Positions 45,112 to 54,853 of a DNA stretch of 64,000 nt are shown one piece after another. The DNA lies in assembly GCF_014803405.1 (NCBI RefSeq), contig NZ_JACYFG010000007.1, positions 434,001 to 498,000 on the forward strand, written 5' to 3'. Position 1 is the first letter of the stretch. Every line of letters begins with the position of its first letter. The stretch is from Pelagicoccus enzymogenes. Its GTDB lineage: Bacteria > Verrucomicrobiota > Verrucomicrobiia > Opitutales > Opitutaceae. The notes below the pieces were generated by a model. It was not told the DNA's origin, made no database searches, and worked only from the letters and a program-made list of their open reading frames with translations. The translations under genes were made by a program, and so were the position numbers.

Positions 45112-47435
45112 GCGAGGCCTCCCTTTCTCCTAAGCAGCCATTCGGCAAGGAACGAAGCGAGCGCCAATATGAAGAGCCAATTTCGATGCCAGAGAGGCTC
45201 CGACCAAATCTCCATGACGGGAGAGGATTGCGTGGCTAGCAATTCGGGTAAGCGTTCAAGATCTTCGCTGCGCAGCAGGCGGCCTCCGGTCCCTTCGGCC
45301 AATCTCTCCAGCGTCGCTTTGTTCGGCGATAGAGAGGTGAACTCTTTAACTAAGGGCTGGTAGACCCAACCTGTTTCTGCAGTTCCGATTACCTCGCCAT
45401 TGAAACCGGTTACCGTGACTTCTGCTAGGTAGGCTCCAGATTCCTTCAGGGCGAGCTCGGAATAAAACTGTCCTTGGACATTGGATACGATGTTCATCTC
45501 GTATTCGCGTTTTTCGCTCGCTGCGTCGAGTCGGCGGACGGTGAGCCGCGCAATTCCGCTTGTCAGTGAATTGTAGTCCTCTTGGCGAGCGTTTGCCTTC
45601 AGGGTGATGGTGGAACCTTCGATTGGGCCGGCGCTCAATTCGACCCGGTCTGGGGTGTCTTTCACCAACCAACGTGAAATCTGACGCCAAAATTGGGCAA
45701 GATCGGCCTGAGTGCCGGGAGATTGCATGCCCCACCTCCAGAAATCTCCCACAGTCAACGCTGCAACCCGGCCTAGGCCAAAGCGATGGGTAACCAATGC
45801 CGGGTAGGTCTCTGTCGACAGGTCTTCGATGGTAGCGAGGCTTTGAGCTCCTGGTTTTATGCGTTGAGAGCTATTGAATACTCGAAAGCTGGGCATTTCT
45901 TGGATTCGCATTCTTTCTTCTGTCTCGAACGCCCGGATACGGACCCAAGGTTCCACCCAGCCGTTGCGCGTTAGCTCCCAGCGCGCTCTTTGATCGCTGC
46001 CTTTGGGAGGCGTTCCGCCATCTAGATAGAGCGGAAGCGCTTGGGCGATAGGTGTGTTTTGATAATTCCCGTCTTCCAATGCGTTAACCCCGCCCAGCAT
46101 GAGCAAGCCTCCGCCGCGTCGCTTCACGAAATCGCGGATCAAGGTTTGTTGCGAAAAGGAAAAGAAGTCAGCTTCTAGGTCGTCGATTATGAGGGCATCG
46201 TACGCAAAGAGCTCCTCCGCTTCGTCGGGGAAGCCCGTTTTCAGCTCGTTGGCGTCTCGAGCGTTCATGCGAATCAGTACCGCTTCGTCGTAGCGTTCCG
46301 TTTCATCCTCTCGACCGAATCCACGGTAGAGGGCGTTGGAGTTTTCTCCTGCTCTGCTTTTGAAGTCGAATTTCGGTTCCCGGCTGGCGACGCGAAGAAG
46401 ACCCACCAAATCGAGTTGGGCGTCGGCGGAGAGGGCTCGGTTGAGAAATTTGTATTCCCAGTTGGGACGGCCCGTGACGTAGAGAATACGGTAGTTCTCC
46501 TTTCCACGGTCGACTGCAAAGAGTTGGCGATTGTTGTCCAGGGTTGCCTCCTGAGCCTCTGGCGAGTCCGAGTAAGCGCTGAGCTCGAAGAATTGCGTGC
46601 CGCCTCCCGCGGCGCTCCATTCGTAGTCGTAGTCGAACGAGCCCTCGATCTTGACTGAGCGTTCGTCCAAAGCGGGATAGGGCATGGCGGTGGATTCGCG
46701 CCTGGAATCCAAGCGTCGAAGCTGTATCTTTACAGGGCCTTCTGAACTTCGCCTGTCGAGGAGCTTCGCGGAAACGCTGACCGGGGTGTCGCCAAAGGCG
46801 GTGGTCTTGACGGTTAGTTCTTGTATTGAAAGATCGGTTACGTCGCCATCCTCTCCGATAAGGACCGGATAAACGGGGGGGAGTTTCGAAAGCTCCTCTT
46901 GCGAGAGTTCCAGATCGGTACTGTTTCCATCGGAAAACAGAACGATGCCCGCGACGGGCTTATTCTCCAGTCGCTCTCCAAGTCCGCGCAGGGACGTCGA
47001 GATGGCGCTTTGTTCGCCTTCGAAATTCAAGTTCTCGAAGCTTGAGGTGCGGCGAACTTGGGAATCGAAAAGATAGTTACGCAGCTGAAAATTGTCCTTC
47101 AGCTTGGCCGACCAGCTTTGCGAAGGTTGCGTGAGCAAGTCGCGTAGCTCCTCTCCGCGAGCGCGTTCGCTACTGGGCTCCTTGATGCTTAAGCTTTTTC
47201 CGTTATCCGCTAGCAAGGCGACGATGTTTGCCCCTTGTACGGGCCTCTCGCTAGTAACTTGAGGGTCGGCGATAGCGAAGGCAATGAAGAGTATCCCTAG
47301 GAATCGCAGCGCGAGAGCGAGCCAGCGGTTCCGGTTCCTGCTGAGGCTGCCCTTCCAGGACAGCCAAGCCATGGGCAACAGCACGACCAATGCGATCGCG
47401 AATGCTAGCCAAGGAAGATTGCTTGCGAAAACCAT
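45108..47435 (-). CDS. Large membrane protein with VWA-like and amidotransferase-like domains
   Basis: 775 residues. Two N-terminal helices (about 8-28 and 40-60) anchor it in the inner membrane, and a last helix (about 748-766) returns. Between them lie a degraded VWA-like section (ANIVALLADNGKSLSI ... AGIVLFSDGNSTDLEL), beta-rich domains, and a class I glutamine-amidotransferase-like section (RILYVTGRPNWEYKF ... YDALIIDDLEADFFSF ... GGGLLMLGGVNALEDG). The VWA MIDAS is not intact (ADNGKS instead of DxSxS), and the amidotransferase nucleophile Cys is absent. Proteins of this plan are known next to MoxR/DUF58/BatA genes in PVC bacteria. ATGA overlap with the caspase-like gene, 5 bp after the coiled-coil gene. 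Confidence 0.8.
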   Translation of the reverse strand: MVFASNLPWLAFAIALVVLLPMAWLSWKGSLSRNRNRWLALALRFLGILFIAFAIADPQVTSERPVQGANIVALLADNGKSLSIKEPSSERARGEELRDLLTQPSQSWSAKLKDNFQLRNYLFDSQVRRTSSFENLNFEGEQSAISTSLRGLGERLENKPVAGIVLFSDGNSTDLELSQEELSKLPPVYPVLIGEDGDVTDLSIQELTVKTTAFGDTPVSVSAKLLDRRSSEGPVKIQLRRLDSRRESTAMPYPALDERSVKIEGSFDYDYEWSAAGGGTQFFELSAYSDSPEAQEATLDNNRQLFAVDRGKENYRILYVTGRPNWEYKFLNRALSADAQLDLVGLLRVASREPKFDFKSRAGENSNALYRGFGREDETERYDEAVLIRMNARDANELKTGFPDEAEELFAYDALIIDDLEADFFSFSQQTLIRDFVKRRGGGLLMLGGVNALEDGNYQNTPIAQALPLYLDGGTPPKGSDQRARWELTRNGWVEPWVRIRAFETEERMRIQEMPSFRVFNSSQRIKPGAQSLATIEDLSTETYPALVTHRFGLGRVAALTVGDFWRWGMQSPGTQADLAQFWRQISRWLVKDTPDRVELSAGPIEGSTITLKANARQEDYNSLTSGIARLTVRRLDAASEKREYEMNIVSNVQGQFYSELALKESGAYLAEVTVTGFNGEVIGTAETGWVYQPLVKEFTSLSPNKATLERLAEGTGGRLLRSEDLERLPELLATQSSPVMEIWSEPLWHRNWLFILALASFLAEWLLRRKGGLA

Positions 47436-47440
47436 TTGAA

Positions 47441-50400
47441 CTAGTCGCTTCCAAGTGATTCGTAGTAGCTACGAACGATTTCGTTGTATTCGTCAGGAAC
47501 GGGATCGCGGTCTACCGCCTGCAGCGTATCGGAATTTTCGTTACGGTGCAGCTCGTCGACCAGCCAGCTTCTCACTTCGTTCAAAGGGGCTGCAATCTCG
47601 TTTTGGATGAGGTTCCACTGGGGCAGCTCCCCGTGACGCTTAAAGTCTCGGCGCATGCTTTCCGCTGTTTCGCGAGCCTCGCTGACGCGGGCTCGCACGT
47701 TGGGCTCCTCCAACAGCGATTCAACCGTATTCAATCTATCGATCCACTCGTTGAAAGAGCCTCCGGTCAAGGGGCCTTGTTGCGCTTGATCGATGTTCGA
47801 AAATGCGTTTCTCAGTTGTTCTCGCACGTCTTGGGAAGCTCCTGAAGCTTCGTTGGAGCCGCTCTGTTGGTTGCTGGGCTGGGGCTGGGATTCTCCGGAC
47901 CGCTCTGCTTCCAGCTGCTCGTTGAGGGCTTCTATTTCTGACTGAGCGAATTGCATGGTGGCGGTTTGGGTTCCAAGAACGCTGTCTGCCGCTTGCGATA
48001 TCGCTTCGCTCAGTTCGGATATGTTTTCGCTCATGCCCCTTTGTCCGCGTCGCGCTTCCTCGACAAAGCCTTGCCGCATATAAAGCGAGCTTTGCTCGTA
48101 GCGTTCTTCGTAGCGCGAGCTGTTGTTGTCGCGAAGAATCTGATACAGGTCGCGGTAGAGTCCGGGCTCTACGTTTTCGGAGGCCTCCGCGATCTCTTGG
48201 ATTTGCTCCAGCAGCTGGTCTAGGCTTTGGGCTTGAGCTTCGATTTCGCTCGCGAGCGATTCACGTTGCTCGGAGTCGTCCAAGCTTCTTTGCGATGATT
48301 CGCTGAACTGGTTGAGAGAATCCTCGAGCTGCTGCTGCGATTGCGAAAGTTGTTGGGCGCGGGATCGAGCGTTTCGCAAGGCTTCAGAAAATTCGCTGCT
48401 GTTGGCTTCGCGCATGCGTTCCCTGCTTTGGTCGAGCGTGTTGCGAGCCCGCGTGCCAGCGGCAAGGGCCTGAGAAACTTGGCCTTCCTCCAGCTCTTGA
48501 CTCGCCTCGCGCATGTTCTCCCGGGCTTGCTCGAGTTGCTGGCGTACTTGGCGGGTGCTTTGTCTGTTGCCCGCTTGTTGGATTGCTTCGTCGGCATCTT
48601 GCAGCATTTGACGCTGCTCCTCTTCGAGGCGCTTCAGCTCGCGTTCGATCCGTTCTCGTTCCTCTTCCGTTTGAGCGAGGGCAAGCTCGCTCTGCATCTC
48701 TTGCAGGCGATCGTTCAAGTCATCTTGGCGACGAGAGAGTTCACTTAGCTTGGCGATGAGCTCGAGGTCCTTCTTTTCGTCAGGACTGGTCAGGGTTTGA
48801 GCTTGGCTGGCGGTCTCGTAGCGGCTGTCCTCCTGGCGGAAGTCGAGTTCGTTTAGCTGGGATTGGTTACGGGAAGCGCCTCCTCCCGAGCCCTGTTGAG
48901 AATTTTGCGAGCGAGAAACGTTGAATTCGTCGTCGCTGAGCTTCACCAGCTTGTCGTACGCGTTCTGGGCGTCGCTCCATGCCAGCTCCAAGGGATCCAG
49001 ACTGGGTTGGTCGATGGCGTGGTTAAGACCGACGTCGACGCCTTCCATGAAGCGCTGAGCCTCCATGGCGTATTGGATAGAGCTGGCTTCCTCCAGTTGG
49101 GGAATCATTTGCTGGAGCTCTTGGATCGCTTCGATTTGGCTAGACTGAACGACATTGAGGTTCTCGGTTTCCGCTTCGGCATCTGTAGCGTTATTCTTGA
49201 TACGGAAAAGGGAAATAGCGATGCGCCTTTGCTTCTCCAGGAGTTCCAGGCCTTCCTCGCCTGCTTGTCCTTGGCCACTGCCTCCTCCTTGGTCTTGCTC
49301 GCGGAAAATTTCGTCGAAGTTTCTCACGTCGGCGAAGTAGAGATCGCCGGTGGTGAGTCGGCGTTTTCCGTCGGGGCCATAGTCGGCCGCCCAAAGGTAC
49401 CAGCTGAAGGTGTCCTTAGGTTGGAGTTGGAGCGGTTCCAGCGGGAGATGGTAGGAGAGGGAATCCTCGAAGATTGGCGTCGGGCTCCCGTCGGAGGCTA
49501 GGGAGAGCGTGCTGGGCTCCTCTCCGGGGAAGGAGAATCCGATTCCGTAGTCGAGAAGGCCAAAGTCGTCGCTTACTTGGCCTTGGAAGAGCAACTCTTC
49601 CAGAGAGGAGACACGTTGGTCGCCACGAGGCGAGCTGAGCCTGAGGTCGGGCCGTCTGTTGGGAAGCGACTCGATTCGTATCTCTGTCGGGAATTGGTTG
49701 CTGCGGCCGGCTTCGTCTTCCAAGTGCAAGCGGTAGGCTTGAGACTGGGCGAGGGTCGATTCGAGGAGGAACTGGGTCCTTTGCTCGTTGACGCTGGACA
49801 ATTCCAAGCGCTCGCCGCGTTCATTCTCCAGGTAGGCGGTTTGCACGGTTTTGTTCGTATTTAAACGGTATGTCAGGCGAGTGCCCTCGATGGCGGTTAG
49901 GCGAAGGGTATCCGCTAATTCTCGATCCTCCCAGCCCGTGTACTCAGGGAATTGCAGGGATGCGTTTGCGGATACGAGTTCAGGCCGTTCGAAAACGGAA
50001 ATGCTGTGGAGATCGGATTGCTCGTACGAGTAACGAATTCGATAGCTTAGCGGACTGTCGATCTCCTGTAGCGAATATGCGAATACGGGATCTGACAGGC
50101 TGCGAGCCATGGGAAAGGATTGGCTGTGGCCGGATTCGTGTTGCACCTCCAGCTTCACATCGTTCGGCAGCGGTCCTTCGAATCGAGCAGTGATAACGAT
50201 AGAGCCGCCTCGCTCGATTTCGGTGTCGCCTGGTTCCACAGTGATGGATTGAGGAAGGATGCGGGTGTCCGCGACTTGGCGTCTGTGCGCGTTGGACCAC
50301 TGGTTTGCTTGGAAGCAGGCGTAGAGGCTGAATGCGAGAAGTGACAAGACAGCCAGGTGCGACAGTATGCCACGAGTGGCCTGCGGCTTGGCGATGCGAT

Positions 50401-50821
50401 CCCAATGGGCTGAGCTCGAGTCGCTTAGGGCTTGGTTGGCGACTTGGGTTGAGAAAAAGTCGTTTTTCCCGGCTAGGCTTTGTTGCACGGCGGTTACCAG
50501 CGCTTGCTTCAGGCTGGCGTTTTTCGATTCCACTTGGCGGGCTGCTTCGAGGTAATCGAGTTCCACCTTCTTTTCCCGGGAATAGGATATGAACAAGCAT
50601 GCGATAACGCATAGGAGACTGGCTACGGATGCGAAGATGGAGAGGGCCGGAAAGAGATAAACGGCGGTTGCTGCAAGGGCGCAGACGCAGAATGCACAGA
50701 GGAATGCCTGCGTGCGCAGTCGGATGCGCCGCATGTCCCTCAGTCTTTTAGCGACGGGATACAGCGCGTACCGGAGTCTAAGATGAGGAAGGTGCTTCTT
50801 GTCCTGTAATTGATTTTTCAT
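47441..50821 (-). CDS. DUF4175-like membrane-anchored glutamine-rich coiled-coil protein
   Basis: 1126 residues. N-terminal helices at about 43-75 and near 155-172 anchor it. Periplasmic Ig-like, beta-rich domains follow (about 190-480). From about 510 onward the chain is a very long coiled coil rich in Gln, Glu, Arg and Ser (RQDDLNDRLQEMQSELALAQ, EEERERIERELKRLEEEQ, QQLSQSQQQLEDSLNQF), reaching almost to the C terminus. The DUF4175 family (PF13779) has this layout next to BatA/MoxR genes. The ATG at 50821 overlaps the BatA stop (ATGA). A frame extends further upstream but runs out of frame through the BatA gene. It may be a mechanical or scaffolding arm in the periplasm. Confidence 0.8.
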   Translation of the reverse strand: MKNQLQDKKHLPHLRLRYALYPVAKRLRDMRRIRLRTQAFLCAFCVCALAATAVYLFPALSIFASVASLLCVIACLFISYSREKKVELDYLEAARQVESKNASLKQALVTAVQQSLAGKNDFFSTQVANQALSDSSSAHWDRIAKPQATRGILSHLAVLSLLAFSLYACFQANQWSNAHRRQVADTRILPQSITVEPGDTEIERGGSIVITARFEGPLPNDVKLEVQHESGHSQSFPMARSLSDPVFAYSLQEIDSPLSYRIRYSYEQSDLHSISVFERPELVSANASLQFPEYTGWEDRELADTLRLTAIEGTRLTYRLNTNKTVQTAYLENERGERLELSSVNEQRTQFLLESTLAQSQAYRLHLEDEAGRSNQFPTEIRIESLPNRRPDLRLSSPRGDQRVSSLEELLFQGQVSDDFGLLDYGIGFSFPGEEPSTLSLASDGSPTPIFEDSLSYHLPLEPLQLQPKDTFSWYLWAADYGPDGKRRLTTGDLYFADVRNFDEIFREQDQGGGSGQGQAGEEGLELLEKQRRIAISLFRIKNNATDAEAETENLNVVQSSQIEAIQELQQMIPQLEEASSIQYAMEAQRFMEGVDVGLNHAIDQPSLDPLELAWSDAQNAYDKLVKLSDDEFNVSRSQNSQQGSGGGASRNQSQLNELDFRQEDSRYETASQAQTLTSPDEKKDLELIAKLSELSRRQDDLNDRLQEMQSELALAQTEEERERIERELKRLEEEQRQMLQDADEAIQQAGNRQSTRQVRQQLEQARENMREASQELEEGQVSQALAAGTRARNTLDQSRERMREANSSEFSEALRNARSRAQQLSQSQQQLEDSLNQFSESSQRSLDDSEQRESLASEIEAQAQSLDQLLEQIQEIAEASENVEPGLYRDLYQILRDNNSSRYEERYEQSSLYMRQGFVEEARRGQRGMSENISELSEAISQAADSVLGTQTATMQFAQSEIEALNEQLEAERSGESQPQPSNQQSGSNEASGASQDVREQLRNAFSNIDQAQQGPLTGGSFNEWIDRLNTVESLLEEPNVRARVSEARETAESMRRDFKRHGELPQWNLIQNEIAAPLNEVRSWLVDELHRNENSDTLQAVDRDPVPDEYNEIVRSYYESLGSD

Positions 50822-52836
50822 GACGGCATTGCCTCCTTCCTTTGGTGGCTTCTCATGGCGACGGCGCTTTCCAGGGCGAGCAGTGCCAAAACCGCCCAGA
50901 GCAGCCATTGCCAGATATGTTGTCTCTCCTCGATGGTACGGGCGGACTCCTGTTCGGATTGGCTGCGGATGCGAGCAAGCTGAGCTTGGGCGACGGATTC
51001 TTCGAATTCGGGAAGCCCCAGTTGCTCCCATTGGTCCAAGGAAATCGGGTTCGTTTTGCTCTCCAGTGGATCGATGTGTATCGCCAGCCAGCGATTTTCT
51101 GTTCGCGGGAACCGGTAAATCCCTGGGGTTTGTATAAGCTGATCCGGGAACATTGGCTGGTAGCGCTCGATTTCCGAGGAAGTTAATGCAGCATTGCTCG
51201 GAAGGGGCGGTCCGCCGGAAGCCGAGAGAACGAAGCGATGCAGGAAAGGAATGAACTTGCTGGAGAGAACCCACTGGGAGGCTGGGGGAGCCCAGCTGCC
51301 TGACCAGATGTAAAGGGAGCCGTCACCTCTTTTCTCTTCTACTAGCAGGGGGCTTTGGTCGTCGTAGCGCGCCAGTACCTTGGCGCTTCCAGGTGCCGAG
51401 AGTTTGGGTGTTTGCCAGGTGTTAATGCTGGTGAAGTTGCTGAAGCGTGGGGACGCAAACGGAGCGAATAGGGTATGGGAGAAGTCGACCTCCCCGATCA
51501 GCAGGGGCGTATCGGAACTACGATTTTCCATTAGCCAACTATCGCTTCCGCTTAGCTGGCGGATCGTATCGGAAAAACCAGTACCGTGCGCCAGGACGAT
51601 AGCTGTTTTTCCGGACTCGATCTCAGCCTTGATTGAATTCGCCTCTGCAGTAGCGAGTGGACGATCTATGACGTAGGCAACATGGGAGCCCGCCAAAGGC
51701 GTTTGCGAGTCAATGCGGGTTCGTGGCGTAGCGAAGCCTTGTACTGCTTTGGAGATGAAATAGGGAGCCGACGATTCGTTGGCGAGAGAGGATTGGCTTA
51801 TCAAGCCGATTGATACCTGCGGAATGTAGTCCGGAGCCAAGGCGAGCTTGTTGTCGAAGGGATACGAATCGCCTGAGAGCGCGAAAACGAGGGGTTGTGA
51901 GCACAGTTCTTGGGCGACCGGAATATTGATGATCGTTTCGGTGTTTCCGTCGACGAAGTGCTCGGATGGTGAAACGAGTAGGGAGTCGTCTAAAGCGCTC
52001 CGTATCGAAATTTCAGCGACGCTGCGGAGGGGCGCTCCGGAGGATGTGAGAGCGATGTTGGCGACGGAGCCCAAAGATTCGGATTCGCTCCACTGAACCC
52101 AGCGAAGTGAAAGGTTGGGCCCTTCTTGCTCGGGGCTGAGCTGCACCCTGTTAAGTCGCAGCGAAGAGGGCCAATCAATGCTCTCGATTCCATTGATCCT
52201 CGTACCTTCCGCAAAGTCGGACAAAAGGTAGATCTCTCCGAAACCGGAAACCGAGGTACGCTCTCTGAGGGCCTCGATTTCCGACACTGCCTCCGAAATG
52301 GCCTCGACGAGAAGTCCTGGCAAGGCGGTTGCCGTTGAGCTTTCAAGCCGCTCGAGGGCGAAGTTGATGCGTCTGTCGGCTTCCATCGCCGTCCACTGCT
52401 CGGGTGATATTATCGGGCTTATGGCGTCGGTAAAGCCGAAGAGAGAAAGTTGGTCGGAGGGGCTTAGCTTTTCCAGAATTTTCCGAGCTTCCTCCATGAG
52501 CTGCTCCGAAATTCCGGGGCGGTTCATGCTGGCGCTCCTGTCGATGGCGATGACGATGTCGCGGCGAACTTCCTTGTTTCCCAAGGTGTCGGCGGCGTCA
52601 GGTATGAACGGGCGAGCGAAAGCGAAGGCGAGAAAGCCGATGATGAGGCAACGAATCAAAAGTAGCCAAGGATTCTGGATACGTCGGCTCGTCTGTTGCT
52701 TTGGGGGGCTGGCATCCAGCAATTCGGTCGAGCTGAAGACGATACGGTTCTTCGGACTCTGACGTATCAGGTGGAATAGGATCGGGCCTGCTACAAGGGC
52801 CAAGCCGACGAGAAATAGGGGGGCGAGAAAGCTCAT
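50818..52836 (-). CDS. BatA/VWA domain membrane protein
   Basis: 672 residues. The N terminus is the BatA (PF07584) membrane element (MSFLAPLFLVGLALVAGPIL, then HLIRQ ... NPWLLLIRCLIIGFLAFAFA), two helices that flank a short loop. A von Willebrand A domain follows at about 92-280 with a complete MIDAS start DxSxS (Asp99, Ser101, Ser103 in AIDRSASM). Past it lie beta-rich domains and an amidotransferase-like region, with a last helix near 645-662. VWA domains of this type bind metal and partner proteins and work with MoxR ATPases. ATGA overlaps on both sides show tight coupling with DUF58 and the coiled coil. Confidence 0.88.
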   Translation of the reverse strand: MSFLAPLFLVGLALVAGPILFHLIRQSPKNRIVFSSTELLDASPPKQQTSRRIQNPWLLLIRCLIIGFLAFAFARPFIPDAADTLGNKEVRRDIVIAIDRSASMNRPGISEQLMEEARKILEKLSPSDQLSLFGFTDAISPIISPEQWTAMEADRRINFALERLESSTATALPGLLVEAISEAVSEIEALRERTSVSGFGEIYLLSDFAEGTRINGIESIDWPSSLRLNRVQLSPEQEGPNLSLRWVQWSESESLGSVANIALTSSGAPLRSVAEISIRSALDDSLLVSPSEHFVDGNTETIINIPVAQELCSQPLVFALSGDSYPFDNKLALAPDYIPQVSIGLISQSSLANESSAPYFISKAVQGFATPRTRIDSQTPLAGSHVAYVIDRPLATAEANSIKAEIESGKTAIVLAHGTGFSDTIRQLSGSDSWLMENRSSDTPLLIGEVDFSHTLFAPFASPRFSNFTSINTWQTPKLSAPGSAKVLARYDDQSPLLVEEKRGDGSLYIWSGSWAPPASQWVLSSKFIPFLHRFVLSASGGPPLPSNAALTSSEIERYQPMFPDQLIQTPGIYRFPRTENRWLAIHIDPLESKTNPISLDQWEQLGLPEFEESVAQAQLARIRSQSEQESARTIEERQHIWQWLLWAVLALLALESAVAMRSHQRKEAMPS

Positions 52837-53738
52837 GGTCTAGCGGCGCGCTGTCCCCTCAGGTTGCGAACGAAATCGAGCAACGCTTGGTCAAGGGCTT
52901 GATCAGTAGTGATTATTTGGTGACGTACGCCCGTGGTGCGGAAGACATCTTCAAGCTGAGCTTGGCGAGCGAGGAATCGTTCGCGGTATCGTTGGCGCAT
53001 GGAATCGGGGTCGACGTAAAGCGTGTCGCCTGACTCCATGTCCTCCCAGTAGGCGGCCTTGCCAAAATCAAGATTCTGTTCCGCCGGGTCGAGGATTTGT
53101 AGGGCGCGAACGTCGTGGCCCATCGCAGTCAAGTGAGCGAGCGCTTGTCTCCAGTTTTGCGCGTCTGACAGAAAATCGGAGACTAGGATGACGAGTCCTC
53201 GCTTGCGGCAGAGTCGGACCAGGGAGGAAAGCGTCTTTTCAATGTTGGTTGAAAGCCCTTGGCTGGGACGCTCCAACAGGGCGAATACGCGCTTGAGATG
53301 GCCGGGACGCCAGCGGGCGGCGAGGTAGTCCGATACGTCTTCGTCGAAACGGGCCAGTCCCACTATGTCTCTTTGTTGCAGCAGAAAGTAGGATAGGGTT
53401 GCAGCTAGCGTTTTTGCGTATTCAGACTTAGGGTACGATCCGGATGTGAAGCCCATGGACTTGCTGGAGTCCATGGCTATGGTGCAGCGCAGATTGGTTT
53501 CGTCCTCGTAGATCTTCAGGTATTCCCTATCCGTTCGAGCGAGGGCTTTCCAGTCCAGGTAGCGAAGGTCGTCGCCGGGGCTGTACTGGCGATACTCGGA
53601 GAACTCGACGGAGAATCCGTGGTAGGGGCTGCGGTGCAAGCCGGACCATAAGCCGTCGACCACGATGCGGGCTCGCAACTCCAAGTCTCGGATTGCGAGC
53701 AGGGCTTCTGGATCGATGGTTTTGCTTTCTAGCGGCAC
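52833..53738 (-). CDS. DUF58 domain protein
   Basis: 301 residues, soluble, no membrane segment. The DUF58 core (PF01882) reads SGLHRSPYHGFSVEFSEYRQ then YSPGDDLRYLDWKALARTD, and EYLKIYEDET. A VWA-like fold with TIAMDSSKSMGF gives a DxSxS-type metal site. DUF58 proteins are the regular partner of MoxR ATPases. The start is GTG. It lies 49 bp after MoxR and overlaps the BatA gene by 4 bp. Its role is unknown, but the genomic pairing is one of the strongest known for this class. Confidence 0.92.
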   Translation of the reverse strand: MPLESKTIDPEALLAIRDLELRARIVVDGLWSGLHRSPYHGFSVEFSEYRQYSPGDDLRYLDWKALARTDREYLKIYEDETNLRCTIAMDSSKSMGFTSGSYPKSEYAKTLAATLSYFLLQQRDIVGLARFDEDVSDYLAARWRPGHLKRVFALLERPSQGLSTNIEKTLSSLVRLCRKRGLVILVSDFLSDAQNWRQALAHLTAMGHDVRALQILDPAEQNLDFGKAAYWEDMESGDTLYVDPDSMRQRYRERFLARQAQLEDVFRTTGVRHQIITTDQALDQALLDFVRNLRGQRAARP

Positions 53739-53787
53739 TTTTGTTGTTCGGATCTCTTGCCGGATCCGCTGTTTTTGGGTTGCGGAC

Positions 53788-54783
53788 TTAGGTGAGCGCT
53801 GGGTTCTCCAGAAGTTCGTCGATGATCGTCTCGACGGTCTTGCCTTCGGCTTCCGCTCGGTAGTTGAGCAATATTCGGTGTCTCAATACCGGTTTGGCCA
53901 GCGTTCTGATTTCGTCTTTGCTGACGTAAGATCGCCCTTCCCAGAGAGCGAGGGCTTTGGCGGCGAGCACGAGGGCTTGGGCAGCGCGCGTGCCAGCTCC
54001 CCAATTAACGTACTTGTTGACGAAGTCGGGAGCAGCGTCGGATTGAGGACGGCTGGCAGCGGTGAGTTTTACGGCGAATTGTATCACGTCGTCGGATACG
54101 GGCACCTCGCGTACCAGTCCTTGTATCGCGATCACTTCCTCTGCGGTGAAGACAGGTTCGATGGGAAGGCCTGCTTTGGCGGTAGTGCGTCGGACTACTT
54201 CGATTTCGTCCTCCTCGGAAAGGTAGTCGATGAGGACGTTGAAAAGGAAGCGGTCGAGTTGAGCTTCCGGTAGCGGGTAGGTGCCTTCCATCTCGACGGG
54301 ATTCTGGGTTGCGAGAACGAAGAAGGGCTCTTCCAGCACATGGCGGGCGCCGGCTGCTGTGACCTGATGCTCTTGCATGGCTTCGAGGAGGGCAGACTGC
54401 GTCTTAGGCGGCGTACGGTTGATCTCGTCGGCAAGCAGGAGGTTGGTGAATATGGGTCCGGGAACGAAGGTGAGTTTTCGTCCGAGGTCGGAATCGGTCA
54501 GGATTTCCGTCCCGGTTATGTCGGCGGGCATCAAGTCGGGCGTGAATTGGATGCGTTGGAAGTTGAGCTGGAAGATGTTGGAAATGGACTTGACCAGAAG
54601 GGTTTTGGCAAGGCCGGGGGCTCCGGTGATCATGCAGTGACCGCCCGCAAGGAGGGCGACCAGTAGTTGCTTAGTGACCTCCTGTTGGCCGACGATGACC
54701 TTCGAAAGCTCGCTTTCGACTTTTTGTCTGCCGGTTTGGATACGTTCGAAGATCTCGGATTGGGTTGCTATGGTGTCTGACAT
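53788..54783 (-). CDS. MoxR family AAA+ ATPase
   Basis: 331 residues. Walker A is GAPGLAKTLL (about 54-63) and Walker B LLLADEINRTPPKTQSALLE (about 115-134). Sensor and arginine-finger blocks (ATQNPVEMEGTYPLPEAQLD) and the C-terminal lid complete the AAA_3/MoxR fold. MoxR proteins are chaperone-like ATPases that insert metals or remodel VWA-domain partners. It is the third gene of the operon and is followed by the DUF58 and BatA genes that encode its likely VWA clients. ATG start. Confidence 0.95.
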   Translation of the reverse strand: MSDTIATQSEIFERIQTGRQKVESELSKVIVGQQEVTKQLLVALLAGGHCMITGAPGLAKTLLVKSISNIFQLNFQRIQFTPDLMPADITGTEILTDSDLGRKLTFVPGPIFTNLLLADEINRTPPKTQSALLEAMQEHQVTAAGARHVLEEPFFVLATQNPVEMEGTYPLPEAQLDRFLFNVLIDYLSEEDEIEVVRRTTAKAGLPIEPVFTAEEVIAIQGLVREVPVSDDVIQFAVKLTAASRPQSDAAPDFVNKYVNWGAGTRAAQALVLAAKALALWEGRSYVSKDEIRTLAKPVLRHRILLNYRAEAEGKTVETIIDELLENPALT

Positions 54784-54853
54784 TTGGCTTTATTCGAAAG
54801 AATTCGAAGGTCTTGCGTCCTTCGCTGGGTTGTGGATTCCGTCTTGATTGTAT

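Noticed and set aside
50822-51274. A 151-residue N-terminal extension of the coiled-coil protein
   Set aside because: It runs out of frame through the BatA/VWA gene; the ATG at 50821 overlaps the BatA stop.
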